A stretch of 64,000 nucleotides of DNA from Azorinus chamasolen (Eukaryota > Mollusca > Bivalvia > Cardiida > Solecurtidae): positions 66,513,379-66,577,378 of the forward strand of contig OY755236.1 of assembly GCA_963576725.1 (NCBI GenBank). The letters run 5' to 3'. Below are positions 23,001-37,871 of this stretch, one piece after another. Position 1 is the first letter of the stretch; each line of letters starts with the position of its first letter. The translations under genes and the position numbers were made by a program. The notes below the pieces were generated by a model. It did no database searches and was not told where the DNA came from. It saw nothing but the letters and a program-made list of their open reading frames with translations.

Positions 23001-26000
23001 TTGCATGTTCTATTTTCCTTTAGTGATCCTTTGCCAAGAGAGCTAAATTTTTTAGTGGCCAGGTGATAGGCTGGTTTCTATATTTTAAACAGTTAGACAA
23101 ATATTATTCTTTTATACACAATAGAGCGTGTGACCTATAACTCAGATGACGGATACAATGGCCCTCTTGTTTTCCTTATAGAGCCATAATGGACATTTTA
23201 AAAAAAGTCTCAGCTAAAATCACACGGTAGATTTCCATATATTTTGGCAGAAATGATCCCTGAATGACCTTTTACTAGGATTGTTCAAACCATTTTGATT
23301 TGGTCAAAAACATTACGATATTAGCTGATATTATTGGTTAAGTATGTGGCTGCCAGAAGTGGGACTAATTTTCCTTTTATGGCTTCTTGCATAGGACTCA
23401 TTATTTGTTATATAGAAACATGACCAAGAGGGGCAGGTCAGTTTCCTGAAACCACCAGCTTGATTTCAGTAATATTTTGTGTCCCTTACCTTATTGTTCA
23501 GCCATTTTTGTTGTCGAGCCCGCTTGCTGAGCTCGATATTGTTGCCACAATGTTTTTTGCATGGTGCATGTATGTTAGTGCGTACATCCGTGAGTCCGTG
23601 TGTGCTTGCGTGCATCTGTCCGGTCTTGTCTGGGCTCTAACTCAGAACATCATGGATGAATTGTGAAAGGTATAAATGTTCCTCTAGAAGGTACATGTGT
23701 CACATAAATAAAACATGTCAGTAGCTGAAAGGTCAAGGTCATACTAGAGGTCACGGGTCAAAAACTGTATTTTTAGCTCACCAGAGCACAAAGTGCTCAG
23801 GGTGAGCTTTTGTGATTGCCTGATGTCTGTTGTCCGTCGGCACAATCTTTGGCACATTGCATCACCTATAGGTCCTCTACGAAAATTATTTAAATTATGC
23901 CCCTAGGGTCAAAATTGGCCCAGCCCCAGGGATGGCAAGTTTTAAATAGGAACTTAAAGTGAAAACTTTGAAAATATTCTCCTGAAACTGGAAGGTTCAT
24001 GGCTTTTATATTTAGCATGTAGCATCATGTTCAGGTCCTCTACAAAAGTTATATAAATTATGTCCCTTGGGTCAAAATTAGCCCCGCCCCAGGGGTCTCA
24101 AGTTTTTAATAGAAACATATAGTGAAAACATTGTAAAGCTTCTCCTCTGAATATACAAGAGTTCTCAGCTTGCATATTTGGTACTCAGGATCATGTTCAG
24201 TTCCTGTACAAACGTTACATAAATTATGCCCCTAGGGTCAAAATGAGGCCATTCCCAGGGGTGGCAAGTTTGCCATAGAAACATATTGTGAAAACTTCTC
24301 CTCTGAAACTGGAAGGTTCTCAGATTTCATATTTGGCACATAGCATCATGTTCAGGTCCTGTAGTAGTCTACAAAAGTTGTTTAAATTATGCCCCTGGGG
24401 TAAGAATTGGCCCCGCCAAAGTGGTGGCCAGTTTTCAATAAAAACAGATATTGAAAACTTTGAAAAACTTCTCCTTTGAAACTGGAAGGTTTTCAGCTTT
24501 CATATTTGGCACACAACATCATGGTCAGGTCCTCATTTCTAGCTCACCAGAGCACTTTTGTGCTCAGAGTGAGCTTTTGTGATCGCCTGATGTCCGTCGT
24601 CCGTCGGCGTGTGGTGTGCGTCGTCGGGCGTCAACAATTTCAACCATTAAAAATCTCCTCTGAATCTACAGGGTTCTCAGCTTTCATCTTTGGTACATAG
24701 CATCATCTGTAGGTCCTCTACAAAAGTTATATAAATTATACCCCTGGGGTCAAAATTGGCCCCGCCCCAGGGGTTTTCAGTTTTAAATAGAAACATATAG
24801 TGAAAACTTTAAACATCTTCTCCTCTAAAACTAGAAGGTTCTCAGCTTTCATATTTGGCACATAGCTTCAACTTCAGGACTTCAACAAAAGTTATATAAA
24901 TTATGCCCCTACGGTCAAAATTGGTCCCACCCCAGGGGTTGCCAGTTTTTTGTAGCTGACTGCTTAAACAGCCCATGGGATCACTAGTTATGCATAGGAA
25001 CAACTTTAAAAATCTTCTTGTCAGAAACTACATGTCCCAGAGCTTAGATATTAGGTGTATAGGTTTACTTAGCATACCTTTGTGAGTTTTGTTAATATCA
25101 TAGTTCTTGGGTAAAAATTTGCCCTGCCCTGTGTGTATAGACTTCTTCACATCAGAAACTACAGTCTAAAGGTTTCTCCTTAATATCAGCCTGATCAGCC
25201 AGAGTAAGTGCTGATGTAATCACCCTTAGCCTGATCAGTAGAGTAGAAATTCTGTTTAGACAAATAACAGACACTCGTTTTAGATTGAGAAAAATGTGGA
25301 TAATTCTCAAAATGCAGAAAACTCTTAAAGCTTTTTTTCATACCTATGTTCTGCATTAAGCTGCCAGCTATCAATTTAGAGCGTATCTGTTGTGAATTTC
25401 AGCTTAACTCTTTGCATGCTGGGTAATTTTGTCATCTGCTAAATTGTTGTCTGCAGTGTATTCATAAGTTATCCTAACTACACACTTTCTTTCTAAGTTT
25501 TTCAGAAGTTCAGTCTCATTGACAAACAGTTTGGATATCAGATCAGGCCCCACATTATGTGGGGCCTGATCTGGATCCAAACTGTTTGCATAGGTCATCA
25601 GTGGTGGGAGAATCCGCCTCTAGCATCCAAAGAATTAATATAAGTTCCAGTGGTCTATGCTCTACCCATTCTTTCACTACATTCTTTCAGCACCCTGTTC
25701 AGGTCCTCAACAAAAGTTATATAAATTGTGTCCCTGGGGTCAAAATTGGCACTGCCCCTGGGGTGTTCAGTTTTCAATATAAACGTAGTGAAAACTTTGA
25801 AAATCTTCTCCTCTGAATGTCAGGGCCATTCTGGCCCTCTTGTTTTTTATAAATTATGCCCCTGGGGTCGAAATTGGCCCTACCCCAGGGGTAGCCAGTT
25901 TTGTATAGAAACATATAGTGAAAAACTTCGAAAATCTTCTTCCCTGAAGCTGGAAGGTTCTCAACTTTCGTATTTGGCAAATAGCATCATATTCAGATCC

Positions 26001-29000
26001 TCTACAAAAATTATATAAATTATGTCCCTTGGGTCAAAATTGGCCCAGCCCCAGGGGTGGCCAGTTTTCTATAGAAACATATATTAAAAATTTTGAAAAT
26101 CATCTCCTCTGATTCTCTGGTGTGCGATATCAGGGCCATCATGGCCCTCTTGTTTTGCTTGTGCGGGCTCTAACTCAGAATTCCATAGATTGATTGTAAA
26201 ATTACTAGGTATGTTCCTCTAGAAGGTAAGGCATGTCATGTGAAAAAACAGGTCAGTAACTGAAAGGCAAAGCTCATACTTAGAGGTCAAAGGTCAACAA
26301 GCGTGTTTTTTTTGTTTGTCCGGGCTGTAACTCAGAACTCCATGAATGGATTGTGAATTGACTTTACATAAATGTTCCTCAAGATGGTAAGGCGTGAGGC
26401 GTGCAAAAACCTGGTCAGTAGCTGAAAGGTCAAGGTCGTACTTAGAGGTCAAAGGCCAAAAACATATACTGTTTTGCTTGTTCAAACTCTAACTCAGAAC
26501 TCCACGGATTGATTTTAAAATGACTAGGCATAAATGTTTCTCTAGAAGGTACAGCATGTCACGCACAAAACCCAGTCAGTAGCTGAAAGGTCAAGGTCGT
26601 ACTTAGAGGTCAAAGTCAAAAAACATATACTGTTTTGCTTGTCCAAACTCTAACTCAGAACTCCACGGATTGATTTTAAAATGACTCGGGATAAATGTTT
26701 CTCTAGAAGGTACAGCATGTCACGCACAAAACCCAGTCAGTAACTGAAAGGTCAAGGTTACAATCGGAGGTCAAAAGTCAGATTTCATCAACACAATGTA
26801 TGCCTATAATTAACCCTTTACTTGATATTCATGCCTTTTCATGCTTTTGCAAAGTAGACAAAGCAGATCAAGCATTCCTTTAGGAGTTTCCTGACAAGGA
26901 TTTGCTCTGTCTTAACTTTTGCATGTAGTATTGATGAATGGCTGGCGGGGTCGACATGTTGCCTGTGGGCATTTTAGTTGATAAAAACATGGCCATGACT
27001 ACATTTCTGTATATGGCAATAGGGAAGAAATTTTGTAGGATATTCATTAGATGACCCTTGTCCAAGGGTGCTAATATTATTTTCTTCAAAGAATTATGGT
27101 CTTCAGAATGAATATTTCATCCTACTGTCATACATTTGTTTTCCAATTTTTTTTTGGTAGTTATTTAACAAATTTAAACTTGGTTGAATAATAATGACTT
27201 GCAAATCATGTTTGACTTTTGTTTTGGGCGACATATTGTCAATAGTATGACTCCGTTGAAATTCTATACCCAGCTTCTCTGACTTTGGAAATTACAATGA
27301 CAGACAAGTGGATCTTTCTTGTCTACCTGACCAAAGATAAGTATAATTTCAGGTGATAACATTGCATAACATTTAACCCATTCCTCCATAAATACGCCTT
27401 TCTACACCTCAGTAAAAGTCACTTTATGAAACCATTGAGATAAATTGAGCATTTGCTCCTATAGGAGCAAAATGCTCTATCACAATGGTTTCAAACTACA
27501 AAATTTCTCTAGTTAATGCCCCTTTTCGGTAGATTATTCAAAGTGGTTGGATCTAAAAATAGCCTTTGAGATAATGGGTTAAAAAACTAAAATAGAATAG
27601 ATTTAAGAAGTCAGGCAGGAAATACAGTAACACCAGAAGCACAGATGAAATGTGCACTTGCATATGACCTTCTAAATTTATTGTTTATGTGTTCAGTTAT
27701 GTGTTATGTGCTCATCTTAACTCTTTGCATGCTAAGTAATTTTTCTTCTGCAACAATTGTCGTCTGCTTCAATTCTTAAAATAAACTTTATCTCATTTTT
27801 TTTGCAAAAATATGGTCAAGATGACAAACAGTTTGGATCCTGATGAGACACCGCATTATGCAGCGTCTCATCTGGATCCAAACCGTTTGCATAGGTAATC
27901 ACAGTTTCGTCGCTAGCGTGCAAAGAGTTAAGTATAAATATCATGTAGTAGGTGATTTTTTTTTAGCTCACCAGAGCACAAAGTGCTCAGGGTGAGCTTT
28001 TGTGATCGCCTGATGTCCGTCGGCGTGCGTCATGCGTCGTGCGTCGTCAACAATTTGAACCTTTAAAATTCTTCTCCTCTGAATCTACAGCTTTCATCTT
28101 TAGCACATAGCATCATCTGTAGGTCCTCTACAAAAGTTATATAAATTATGTCCCTGGGGTCAAAATTGGCCTTTCCCAGGGGTGCATTGTTTTCTATAGA
28201 AACATATAGTGAAAATTTTGAATATCATCTCCTCCGGAACTGGAAGGTTCTCAGCTTTCATCTTTGGCACATAGCATCATGTTCAGGTCCTCTACAAAAG
28301 TTATATAAATTATGCTCCTGTGGTCAAAATTGGCTACACCTTAGGGTGGACAGTTTTCTAGCAAACTTATAGCTGACTGCGTTTTTAAAGACATTCCCTT
28401 GGCCGGCTTGGGTCTTTACAGCTAACCTGTGAAAAAGCATGCGGCACATGGTAACAGCTATAGCAGTCTGCCTGTCAAGAACCACTGGAGCGTTCCATGT
28501 GAGGCCCGTCTCTTACATTTGATGATTTGGAAATGATTAGATTGTCACTAATGCAGTATATGTTTTTATTTTTTATTATGTCAGGGCCTCTCTAGACAGA
28601 ATGAGACGGCTTGCCATATTTTGCACACTTGTATCATGCTTTTACTGTTACTTTCACGCCTATTGAGAACAATGGGGGGGGGGGGATCATTGAATGGACC
28701 TGGGTAATGTCTTTAAGCATCTTCTCTTTGCTCATAAATAGGTCATCCAGTCAAGCAGTAGAGAGAGATGATCAGTGGCTATTTTAAGGGCACCTGTATC
28801 TGTTGCTGGAGCTCTGTCTTAACCCTTTGCCTGTTCTATGTTTATTATTAATTTGAATGCCTACTGCATATTCATGAACAAAATAGTTAAAATGAAGTAT
28901 GGAAGGTGGAACATTGTAGCCATTTTTTTCCAAATTTCACAACCTACTGAATATTCATCTACAAAATAGTTATAATGAAATATAGTAGGTGGAACATTGT

Positions 29001-32000
29001 AGCCATTTTAGAAACTTAAGGAACAGATGTATAAAATTCCATTAACAAACAGAGCAGGCCCTGATCAGATGGCTCCTATAGGAGGCATCTGATCTGGGTC
29101 TACTCTGTTTTCAAATGTGTGAAAACACGTTTATATGAGGGAAGGGTTAATTAATAATAGTGATTGGCATTGTGATATTATTATAACCTGCCCTGCGGTT
29201 CAGAAGAAGGGTAGATCATTTAAAGACTCCAGAATGCCAAATTAAAGATTTCAAATAAATTATGAAATATTTTTTAACATGAAATTGTATTACTTGAAAC
29301 TATTAAGTTAAACTTATGAATATGAAATTATTATGTAATAATTTATAATAATATTCAAATGCCAAAAATCAGTTTTGGAATGCTAGGGTACACATACCCG
29401 TTCAGAAGAACAGTTGATCGCCTTTAGTCAGAACTTTGTATGGCCTTGTTTAAATTATGCCCCTGGGATTAAAATTGGCCCCACCCGAGGGGTGGTCAGT
29501 TTTCAATAGAAATATATAGGAAAAACATTGAAAATCTTCTCTGAAACTGGAAGGTTCATAACTTTCATATTTGGCACATAGCTTCATGTTCAGGGCCTCT
29601 TCAAATGTTATATAAATTATGCCCCTGTGGTCAAAATTGGCCCAACCCCAGGAGTAGCCAGCTTTCAATAGAAACATATAGTGAAAACTTTGAAAATCTT
29701 CTCCTCTGATTGTCTGGTGAGCGCTTCAGGGCCATTCTGGCCCTCTTGTTAGCTCACCAGAGCACAAAGTGCTCAGGGTGAGCTTTTGTGATCGCCTGAT
29801 GTCCGTCGTCATGCGTCGTGCGTCGTCCCACGTCAACAATTTGAACCTTTAAAAATCTTCTCCTCTGAATCTACAGGGTTCTCAGCTTTCATCTTTGGTA
29901 CATAGCATCACCTATAGGTCCTCTACAAAAGTTATATAAATAATGCCCCTGGGGTCAAAATTGGCCCCGCCCCAGGGGTTGAAAGTTTTCAATAGAAACA
30001 TATAGTAAAACTTTTAAAATCTTCTCCTCTGAAACCAGAAGGTTCTCAGCTTTCATATTTGGCACATAGCATCATGTTCAGGTCCTCTACAAAAGTTATA
30101 TAAATTATGACCCTGGGGTCAAAATTGGCCCCGCCCCAGGGGTGGGAAGTTTTCAATAGAAACAAATAGTGAAATCTTTGAAAATCTTCTCCTCTGAAAC
30201 TGAAAGGCTCTCATCTTTCATATTTGGCACAGAGCATCATGTTCAGGTTCTCTACAAAAGTTATATAAATTATGGCCCTGGGGTCAAAATTGGCCCCGCC
30301 CCAGGGGTGGCCAGTTTTCAATGGAAACAAATAGGGAAATCTTTGAAAATCTTCTCCTCTGAAACTGGAAGGCTCTCAGCTTGCATATTTGGCACAGATC
30401 ATCATGTTCAGGTCCTCTACAAAAGTTATATAAATTATGCCCTTGGGGTCAAAATTGGCCCGGCCCCAGGGGTGGGCATTTTTCAATAGAAACATATAGT
30501 GAAATCTTTGAAAATCTTCTCCTCTGAAACTAGAAGGCGCTCAGCTTTCATATTTGGCACAGAGCATCTTGTTCAGGTCCTCTATAAAAGTTATATAAAT
30601 TTTGACCCTGGGGTCAAAATTGGCCCTGCCCCAGGGGTGGGTAGTTTTCAGAATAGAAACAAATAGTGAAATCTTTGAAAATCTTCTCCTCTGAAACTGG
30701 AAGGCGCTCAGCTTTCATATTTGGCACAGAGCATCATGTTCAGGTCCTCTACAAAAGTTATATAAATTATGGCCCTTGGGTCAAAATTGGCCCCGCCCCA
30801 GGGGTGGGTAGTTTTCAGTAGAAACATATAGAAAAACTTTGAAAATCTTCTCCTCTGAAACTGAAAGGTTCTCAGCTTTCATATTTTGCTCATAGCATCA
30901 TGTTCAAGTCCTCTACAAAAGATATATAAATTATGCCCCTGGGGTCAAAATTGGCCCGCCCCAGGGCCGGCTAGTTTTCTATAAAAGCATATAGTGAAAA
31001 CTTTGAAAATCTTCTCCTCTGATTGTCTGGTGAGCGCTTCAGGGCCATTCTGGCCCTCTTGTTTAAATTCAGATTTAATTAGAGACACATTTGCTGTCTA
31101 CATGAAATATTTGAACCAAGATTTGCAATTCATCTCTGCTGATTGTTGTAAATGTGATCGGCACAACTTTTGTGGACAAGGACAAGTGTTCCTGAGGGGA
31201 CAAGAAGAACATTACATCAGACTTGTCCTTATTGACTTCTATTCTTACTTGGGTCTGCACTGTTTGTCTGCACTGTTTTCTTGTGGCTTTACTCCCAAGT
31301 CTCTATTTCCCCTGGATGTTAGAACACTCAATCTGCCCTACCCATAATGTAGTAGCATATAGTGTACATCCTTCAGGAGCACATTGACCTGACTGTAAAA
31401 CCTTCTCTCATATTAATGCCTCTTCATGCATTTACAAACAGAGAAGACCCAGATCAAATGGCTCTTGTAGGAGCCATCTGATCAGGGTCTGCTTTGTTTG
31501 CATATAGAACATTATAAATCTGATTTTAGTTTTCATCTTGGTGAAAAAACCTTTTCCATGTTAAATTGTATTGATTCTGCCCATGACTATTAATGAGGTG
31601 ATACTGTCTTGAATACATGTTAAACAGGGAAGGGGTTAAACAGTATGCCAAAGTTAGTTTAGAAGTTTGTGTAGTTATTACATGTACTGTATCAATTGTC
31701 ATCTTATAGAAATGAAATTTGGATCCATGTGTAACCCGGAGAAAGATGAACAGTGCATCAATGGTGCTACATGTCAGAAAGATGGCGATCTTTACAGATG
31801 CCTGTGTCCTCTAGGTTATGATTTCAATGATGTTGATGGCTGTGACAGATATGACACAACAACATGTAAGTATAGAATTATTAAGCCTCCCCTTTGAACA
31901 AAGGTATATTGTTTTGCACATTTGTCGGTCAATCAATAACACATTGACCTTTACACTTTGAGTTAGCACATTGAATAGGGAAAAAGCCAACATGTGATGC

Positions 32001-35000
32001 CATAACTTATGCAAGTGTAAGATAAGCGTCAGGAAATGGCTAACTGGAAAGTATATATCTGGTTGGAAATTACACACATCTTGTCAAATGGATAGTATTA
32101 TTTTAGGTATGTTATACATTTGTATTTAGTTTTGACTTTAATTATTTAGAATACATATGCAAAAATCCTGTAAATTAGATACTTAGCAGCATTAGAGATT
32201 TTGTCTAGGTATATGCATTTCACCATGAGAAATTTTTAGGTACATTATGTGCTGTGTAAATGAAAATAGAATGGAAGAACCTGGAAGATATCACAGAGGT
32301 TCCATATCAGAGAAGCAGTGACTGGTCAGTTAACCCAGTCCCTCATTTTGACGCAGTTTTGACACCTCTGTAACTGTCACTTTTTGAAACAATTGTGCTC
32401 CACTTATCACAAAGGTTTCAAAACTACATAATAAATTCTAAAGTTGCTCTTTTTTTTCTAGTAAATGCCCCTATTCGGTAGTTTAATTCAAAGAGACTGG
32501 GTCTAGGAATAGCCTATAATTGAATGGGTTAATCTACCATCTACCATATTAACCCTAAATATTAGAACTCTCAGTATTAACCCTTTTCCTGTTTAATGTT
32601 TATTCCAAATTTCAGTACCTACTGATTATTCATGGACAAAAGAGTTATAATGGAAGGTGGATCATTGAAGCCATTTTAGAAACTGAAGAAACAGATCTAT
32701 CAAGTTATATAGGAGCCATCTGATCTGGGTCTACTCTGTTTGCAAATGCATGAAAACATGTTTATATGAAGGAAAGGGTTAACTCTTCACTGATTTGTAA
32801 AGCTGAATAAGTCAACTCAGCACTTTAAAAACTTTAAATGAAAATGAAACTAATGGAGATTAAGATTAGAGCATCTTGTCCTAGGACTACACTTTTTGGT
32901 TTAATTTTGCATTGCCAAATATATATATTAACTTCAAAAGATACATGTAGGGGGCACCTTTCTCATGATTGTGGCTTATATAACATATATCTTCCTAACA
33001 ATATTATCTTATTTGGACACTGAAGATATGATTTGGTATAGCTTGGAAAATTGGATGTGGACCCTGACCCATATGCAGAATACATGATGAGAGAGATGAC
33101 GCTGTATAAATAAAGCTCCGCCTGTAAATCGTGATGTCTACTCTCGCTGAAATTACAGAAGATTGATAACCCTTGCATATTTAAACCATACAATCAATAG
33201 TGTGTTCATGCATAGTTGCTTACTGGGACACATACCAGGAATAAACCAGTGCAATGCCGATGATAAAATAGAATTGTCACGAATTTTGATTTATGCAAAC
33301 TAAGTAAGGTAGGGTTCAGGTCATATATTCTGAGCTATAGAATGGTAATATACGACTTATGCAGGCCCGTAGCCACGCTGAGGCACACCGAGGCACTTGC
33401 CTCGGTGAAAAAGTGCCTCGGTGAAAATTTCAGAAATTACAAATACACAAAATCAAGCAATTTTCCGAAAACGTATCAAAATCGCTTAAGCTCCATTCAT
33501 TCATCCATCCATTCTTTCACGTATGACCTCTGCTAAAGTACATGTATACTGTATAGTACTTAGTGTAATTATGTCTTAGAATGTGCAACGTCATTGCTAG
33601 ATTTTATACACGCATACCAGTTTCAGCGCTGTGCAGAGAAACATGGCTGATCTGGAAACTTATCGATCCGAATCAATTCATTTGTGTATCTTTCTACAAT
33701 AATGTAAAAGTCTTTTTTCTGCGCGCCATACGCGCAATTCACATCATCACATGTATGGATAATTCCCCACTCATATTTGCGTTAATATCTATTCACAATT
33801 GGTACATAGTTTAGACTCTCACCCCGTTATTCAAATCGAATTTTGCGATTCATACGTAGCAAAATGTTTGTCGGCTTATGTATCCAAACATATACACCAT
33901 CTTGCACATGCTGTTACTTACTTCAGTTAGATCTACATCCAGTTCTGTGGAGAGAGCTAACTTTGCATTAAAACATATAAAAAACAAATCGAGGTCCGCG
34001 ATGAAAATAAATAAATTTACACGTAATGCACTGGCATTAATACATTGACATAGATATCAAGGAGGTTATAAATCTCTATGCGATAAGAAGTGCTGAAATT
34101 ATTGCCTGGTTAACCGTTTACGAATGACGATTAACGGGTTACAAAATCCGTAACCGGTTAACCAGACTGGTTACTTTCCTTAGTTTGCTAGTAGAGTGAT
34201 AAAGGCTACAACAGTCATAAAAAGACTTTTAAATTTGTTTTCATGTTCAATAAAATGGTTGAAGTATATGTATATGTATTTGTTTCAAACTATTTTATTT
34301 GTTGGTTGTTCTATTTAGTACATAAAACCGATCAATTTTATTTTTTTTCATCTGTAGTAATTTTTATTAGCTCGACTATTCGAAGAATAGTAGAGCTATC
34401 CTACTCTCCCCGGCGTCGGCGTCGGCGTCCGCGTCACACTTTGGTTAAGGTTTTTGTTAAAGTCTACTTTTTGCCTCTAACATCTGGGATAAAGCTTTGA
34501 AACACTTGTTCACCACCATAAACTTTATCTGGAGGCAAGAGTACATAACTCTGTCAAGCATTTTGACAGAATTATGGCCCTTTTTAACTTAGAACTTTTG
34601 GTTAAGGTTTTTGTTAAAGTCCACTTATTTACATAACCCTTTGAGATAAAGCTTTGAAACTTGGAACACTTGTTCACCACCTCAAGCTTCATATGTAGGC
34701 AAGAGTACATTACTCTGTTAAGCATTTTAACAGAAATTATTGCCCTTTTTTTTACTTAAGTTTTTCTCTTTCATTAAAGAGTTCAAAGAGATCCTACATC
34801 CTGAATACTATTAAAGATATTTTACTGAGACTGATTACTTGCTTCTAGTATCATTGGACTCTATTTTAGTCCACTATCAAGCATTTTTACACTAACAATT
34901 CTGAGAATAGTCAAGCGCGCTGTCCTGTGACAGCTCTTGTTAAAAGTGGTTGGTCTGAAAGATTTCGAAAGATTTGTAATGAAAATATCATATTAACTTG

Positions 35001-37689
35001 ATTATGATAAGACGTTATAATGATAAAATATGTCATCAAAATTCAAGTTATTTTCTCAAGTTTGAGGTCATGCTCGGTTTATGCATAACACAAGCCTGAG
35101 CGCTTCACGCAATACATGTATACATAGTATTTTGAGACGGATCTGCAGCCAGGGCAATTAACTGTACTGTACACTCAGCTGATAGTTGTAAACATTGCAG
35201 AAATACATGTGTTTGAAGTTTGAACAACTGTGACATTTCCTGTGCGCAGAAACTTATCAATATTACCACCCAATTGATAATTATGAGCATGAATTATATC
35301 CATAATAACAATGGTCATTTTCATTGCATATGTTGATATATGCAGTCGCATTTTAGTACAAAGATTTATGTGGCATATTCTGCTGAAATAACTGATTTGT
35401 TTACTTCATTGCAATTATTCTAGTTTAATACCTTGCATTCAGTTCTGTATAAAGCGAGTGTAGATGATCATGATACGGTGTTGGGAGAGGAACCCGATAA
35501 GCAATTTTGCCATCGTATCCCTTTTCCTTTGTGTTTGTACAATATTTATGCAAATACATTTGTAATTACAAATAAAATATGTCTGAACCAAAGATTTATG
35601 GTGTACCCAGGTTTTAATGATTGTATGACAAAGCTCCGATTAACCTGTAAATCGCGATTAATAGTTCCGATTACCCAGTTACAAATTTGCAGTGACTGTT
35701 TCAGCACTAGCGACAAGATATCCTCCTAGGCTGCAGTTTAGTATAATTGAAAATAAATAAATGCAATTTTTTAGGTGATCCTGAGACTGTTAGAAAGTGT
35801 CAGACTGTGTTCTATACTCTTTGTCCTTCAGCGTGGCTGATATAATTAATAAATTCAATGAAATCATGTGTTCAGCTTGGTCAATATCTTAGATCTACTC
35901 CAATTACCAAACAAATTTCCTGAAATGGTCAACATTTAATGAGTGAAAAGTCTATCCAAACATCACCAGAAACCACCAAAGCACACGAAATTTCCAAACT
36001 TTTCTCGGGGAAGACCTCCCCGACACCTAGGAAAAGGGGTTCTGTTTCCGCTCGTGCTCTCTCCTCCTTCCTGCCTTCGGCACTTGGCCCTTGCCTTCGG
36101 TGCGGGCTTCGTTATATCATTTCCTCTGGCTAAATTGATCCATATGTCATGTTATAAAATACCATGCACTTTTAGCATGTTACTTTGATCTAAGCACATA
36201 ATGCTCGACATACGCGAGGAGTGCTTGTCTAAGCATTCAAATTCACTAAATTAAAGGAGCTTCCGAGGGGTCTTTTGCAACAGGGAGCACTTGCGGCCCC
36301 TTGACCCCCAGCTTACCTTTCACGTTTACGCCAACCCCCACCCCTAACATTAAATCCTGGATCCACCCCTGGGAGTTGTAGGTTTTGTAGGACCACTGTT
36401 CATGACTTTCATAGAGCAAAACAAACTTCTGTCCGAACATTTTGGTTATTTTAAAACTGTTGATATTGCTACCAGTAGGTTCTTGTTTGTGTGAGCAGCG
36501 TTTTGACTTAAAACTTGGTTTGTACAATGGTAGAAGAACGTCTTGTACGTTATAATTACATAGCTCTAATGCATATTCATGCACATGTTATTTTTGCAGA
36601 TGTGGGACAGTGCAGGCAGGCGCAGAATAAATATAGCATTTGAAAACAAGAATTGTTGTAATGCTTGATAAATCGGTTGAATTAAATGCCATGTCCAGAA
36701 TAATATTACAGTAAAACTCCACTTTACGACCACTCCGAAAACGCGACCACCCCACTAATGCAGGCCTTTACCTGAGGGACGGATTTTTCGCACTATATTT
36801 CCTTTGAACATAATCTCCAATTAAACGGGCACTCCGCTAATCCACTAACACGACCACTTAATTGGTCCCATGCGTGTTTATCCTACTGTTTTCACACCCA
36901 CTATTACGGACACCTGGTCGTCGATCAAAAACTAATTGAGCCATTGAAATACACACACATGTCAGTGTGTACAGCATATGGACCTGTCAAACCCCTAATC
37001 CGATTAACACCTGCTGTGTGGCTGACCCTGTTTTCAGAAAATGAAAGGTCATCATGTTCAGAAAATGAAAGGTCACATGTGATGTCGCGTGTGATTTATT
37101 GGGGTTTCAAATTTCATTTGATTGGTCAAAGAGTACACACCCTCTCTACATTAGCATATAACCTTTGACCTAGCTTCGAGTCTGAGGTTCTAATGAAGTT
37201 TTATGACGTATTTCCTGTTCAATGTTTACAAGATTTTGCAAATGGCTGAAGAATTAAATATTGAGGCATTTACACACATAAAATCATTGCAAAATGCATT
37301 TAAAGCAAATAGAGGTCTGACAGTATTTTGGCCTCGATTTCACGTGTTGGTAAAAGCTTGGGAAACCCCTTCAATGATTAGTTGCTGTTTAAAGGTAATC
37401 TGTATATAACACCTTTTGTTTTAAATGCCGAACTTTTGTTTAAGGATGCTGATGATGCAAAAATTGAACAAAAATGACCATTTTAAGTCCAATAAAATGC
37501 AGTTGTAAACCAGACACGTGAAAAGCCGTTTGTATCAAGTAGCCCACAGACGCTTGAAAATTATGCGTTTGTATAAGGGAAAGGGGGTAAAAAAAAAGGG
37601 TAAATTGGCTCAGATGTTTGTGTGTTTTATATTTCTAACTTTGTTATTAAGATTTTTCACAGATATGATCAGTTTTTTTTGAATTTAGT

Positions 37690-37765
<76 letters not shown>

Positions 37766-37807
37766 GAAGAGAGAGGAAGAAGAGAGAGGAAGAAGAGAGA
37801 GGAGAGG

Positions 37808-37871
<64 letters not shown>

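Larger units (their letters stand above)
23514..26800 (+). mobile_element. Rolling-circle-type element, GAGCCCGCTTGC family, host of a nested block
   Basis: The left end TCGAGCCCGCTTGCTGAGCTCGA is a hairpin. Units of about 161 bp contain GGGCTCTAACTCAGAACTCC, TGTTCCTCTAGAAGGTA and CAGTAGCTGAAAGGTCAAGG. One unit is split at 23774 and resumes at 26153 (TTTTGCTTGTGCGGGCTC). The right end is not clear. Confidence 0.6.
27965..29748 (+). mobile_element. Rolling-circle-type element, AGCTCACCAGAGCAC family (copy 3)
   Basis: Left hairpin at 27965. The right end TGTCTGGTGAGC, hairpin and CTCTTG is at 29748. Its layout matches copies 1 and 2, including the embedded MITE (28819-29150) and the AT-rich segment that follows. 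It carries one extra insertion (28389-28712). It is followed directly by another left hairpin at 29751. Confidence 0.82.

Noticed and set aside
36246..36584. Minus-strand open frame of 112 codons
   Set aside because: It overlaps a common repeat phrase (TCCTGGATCCACCCCTGGG) and shows no recognisable domain.
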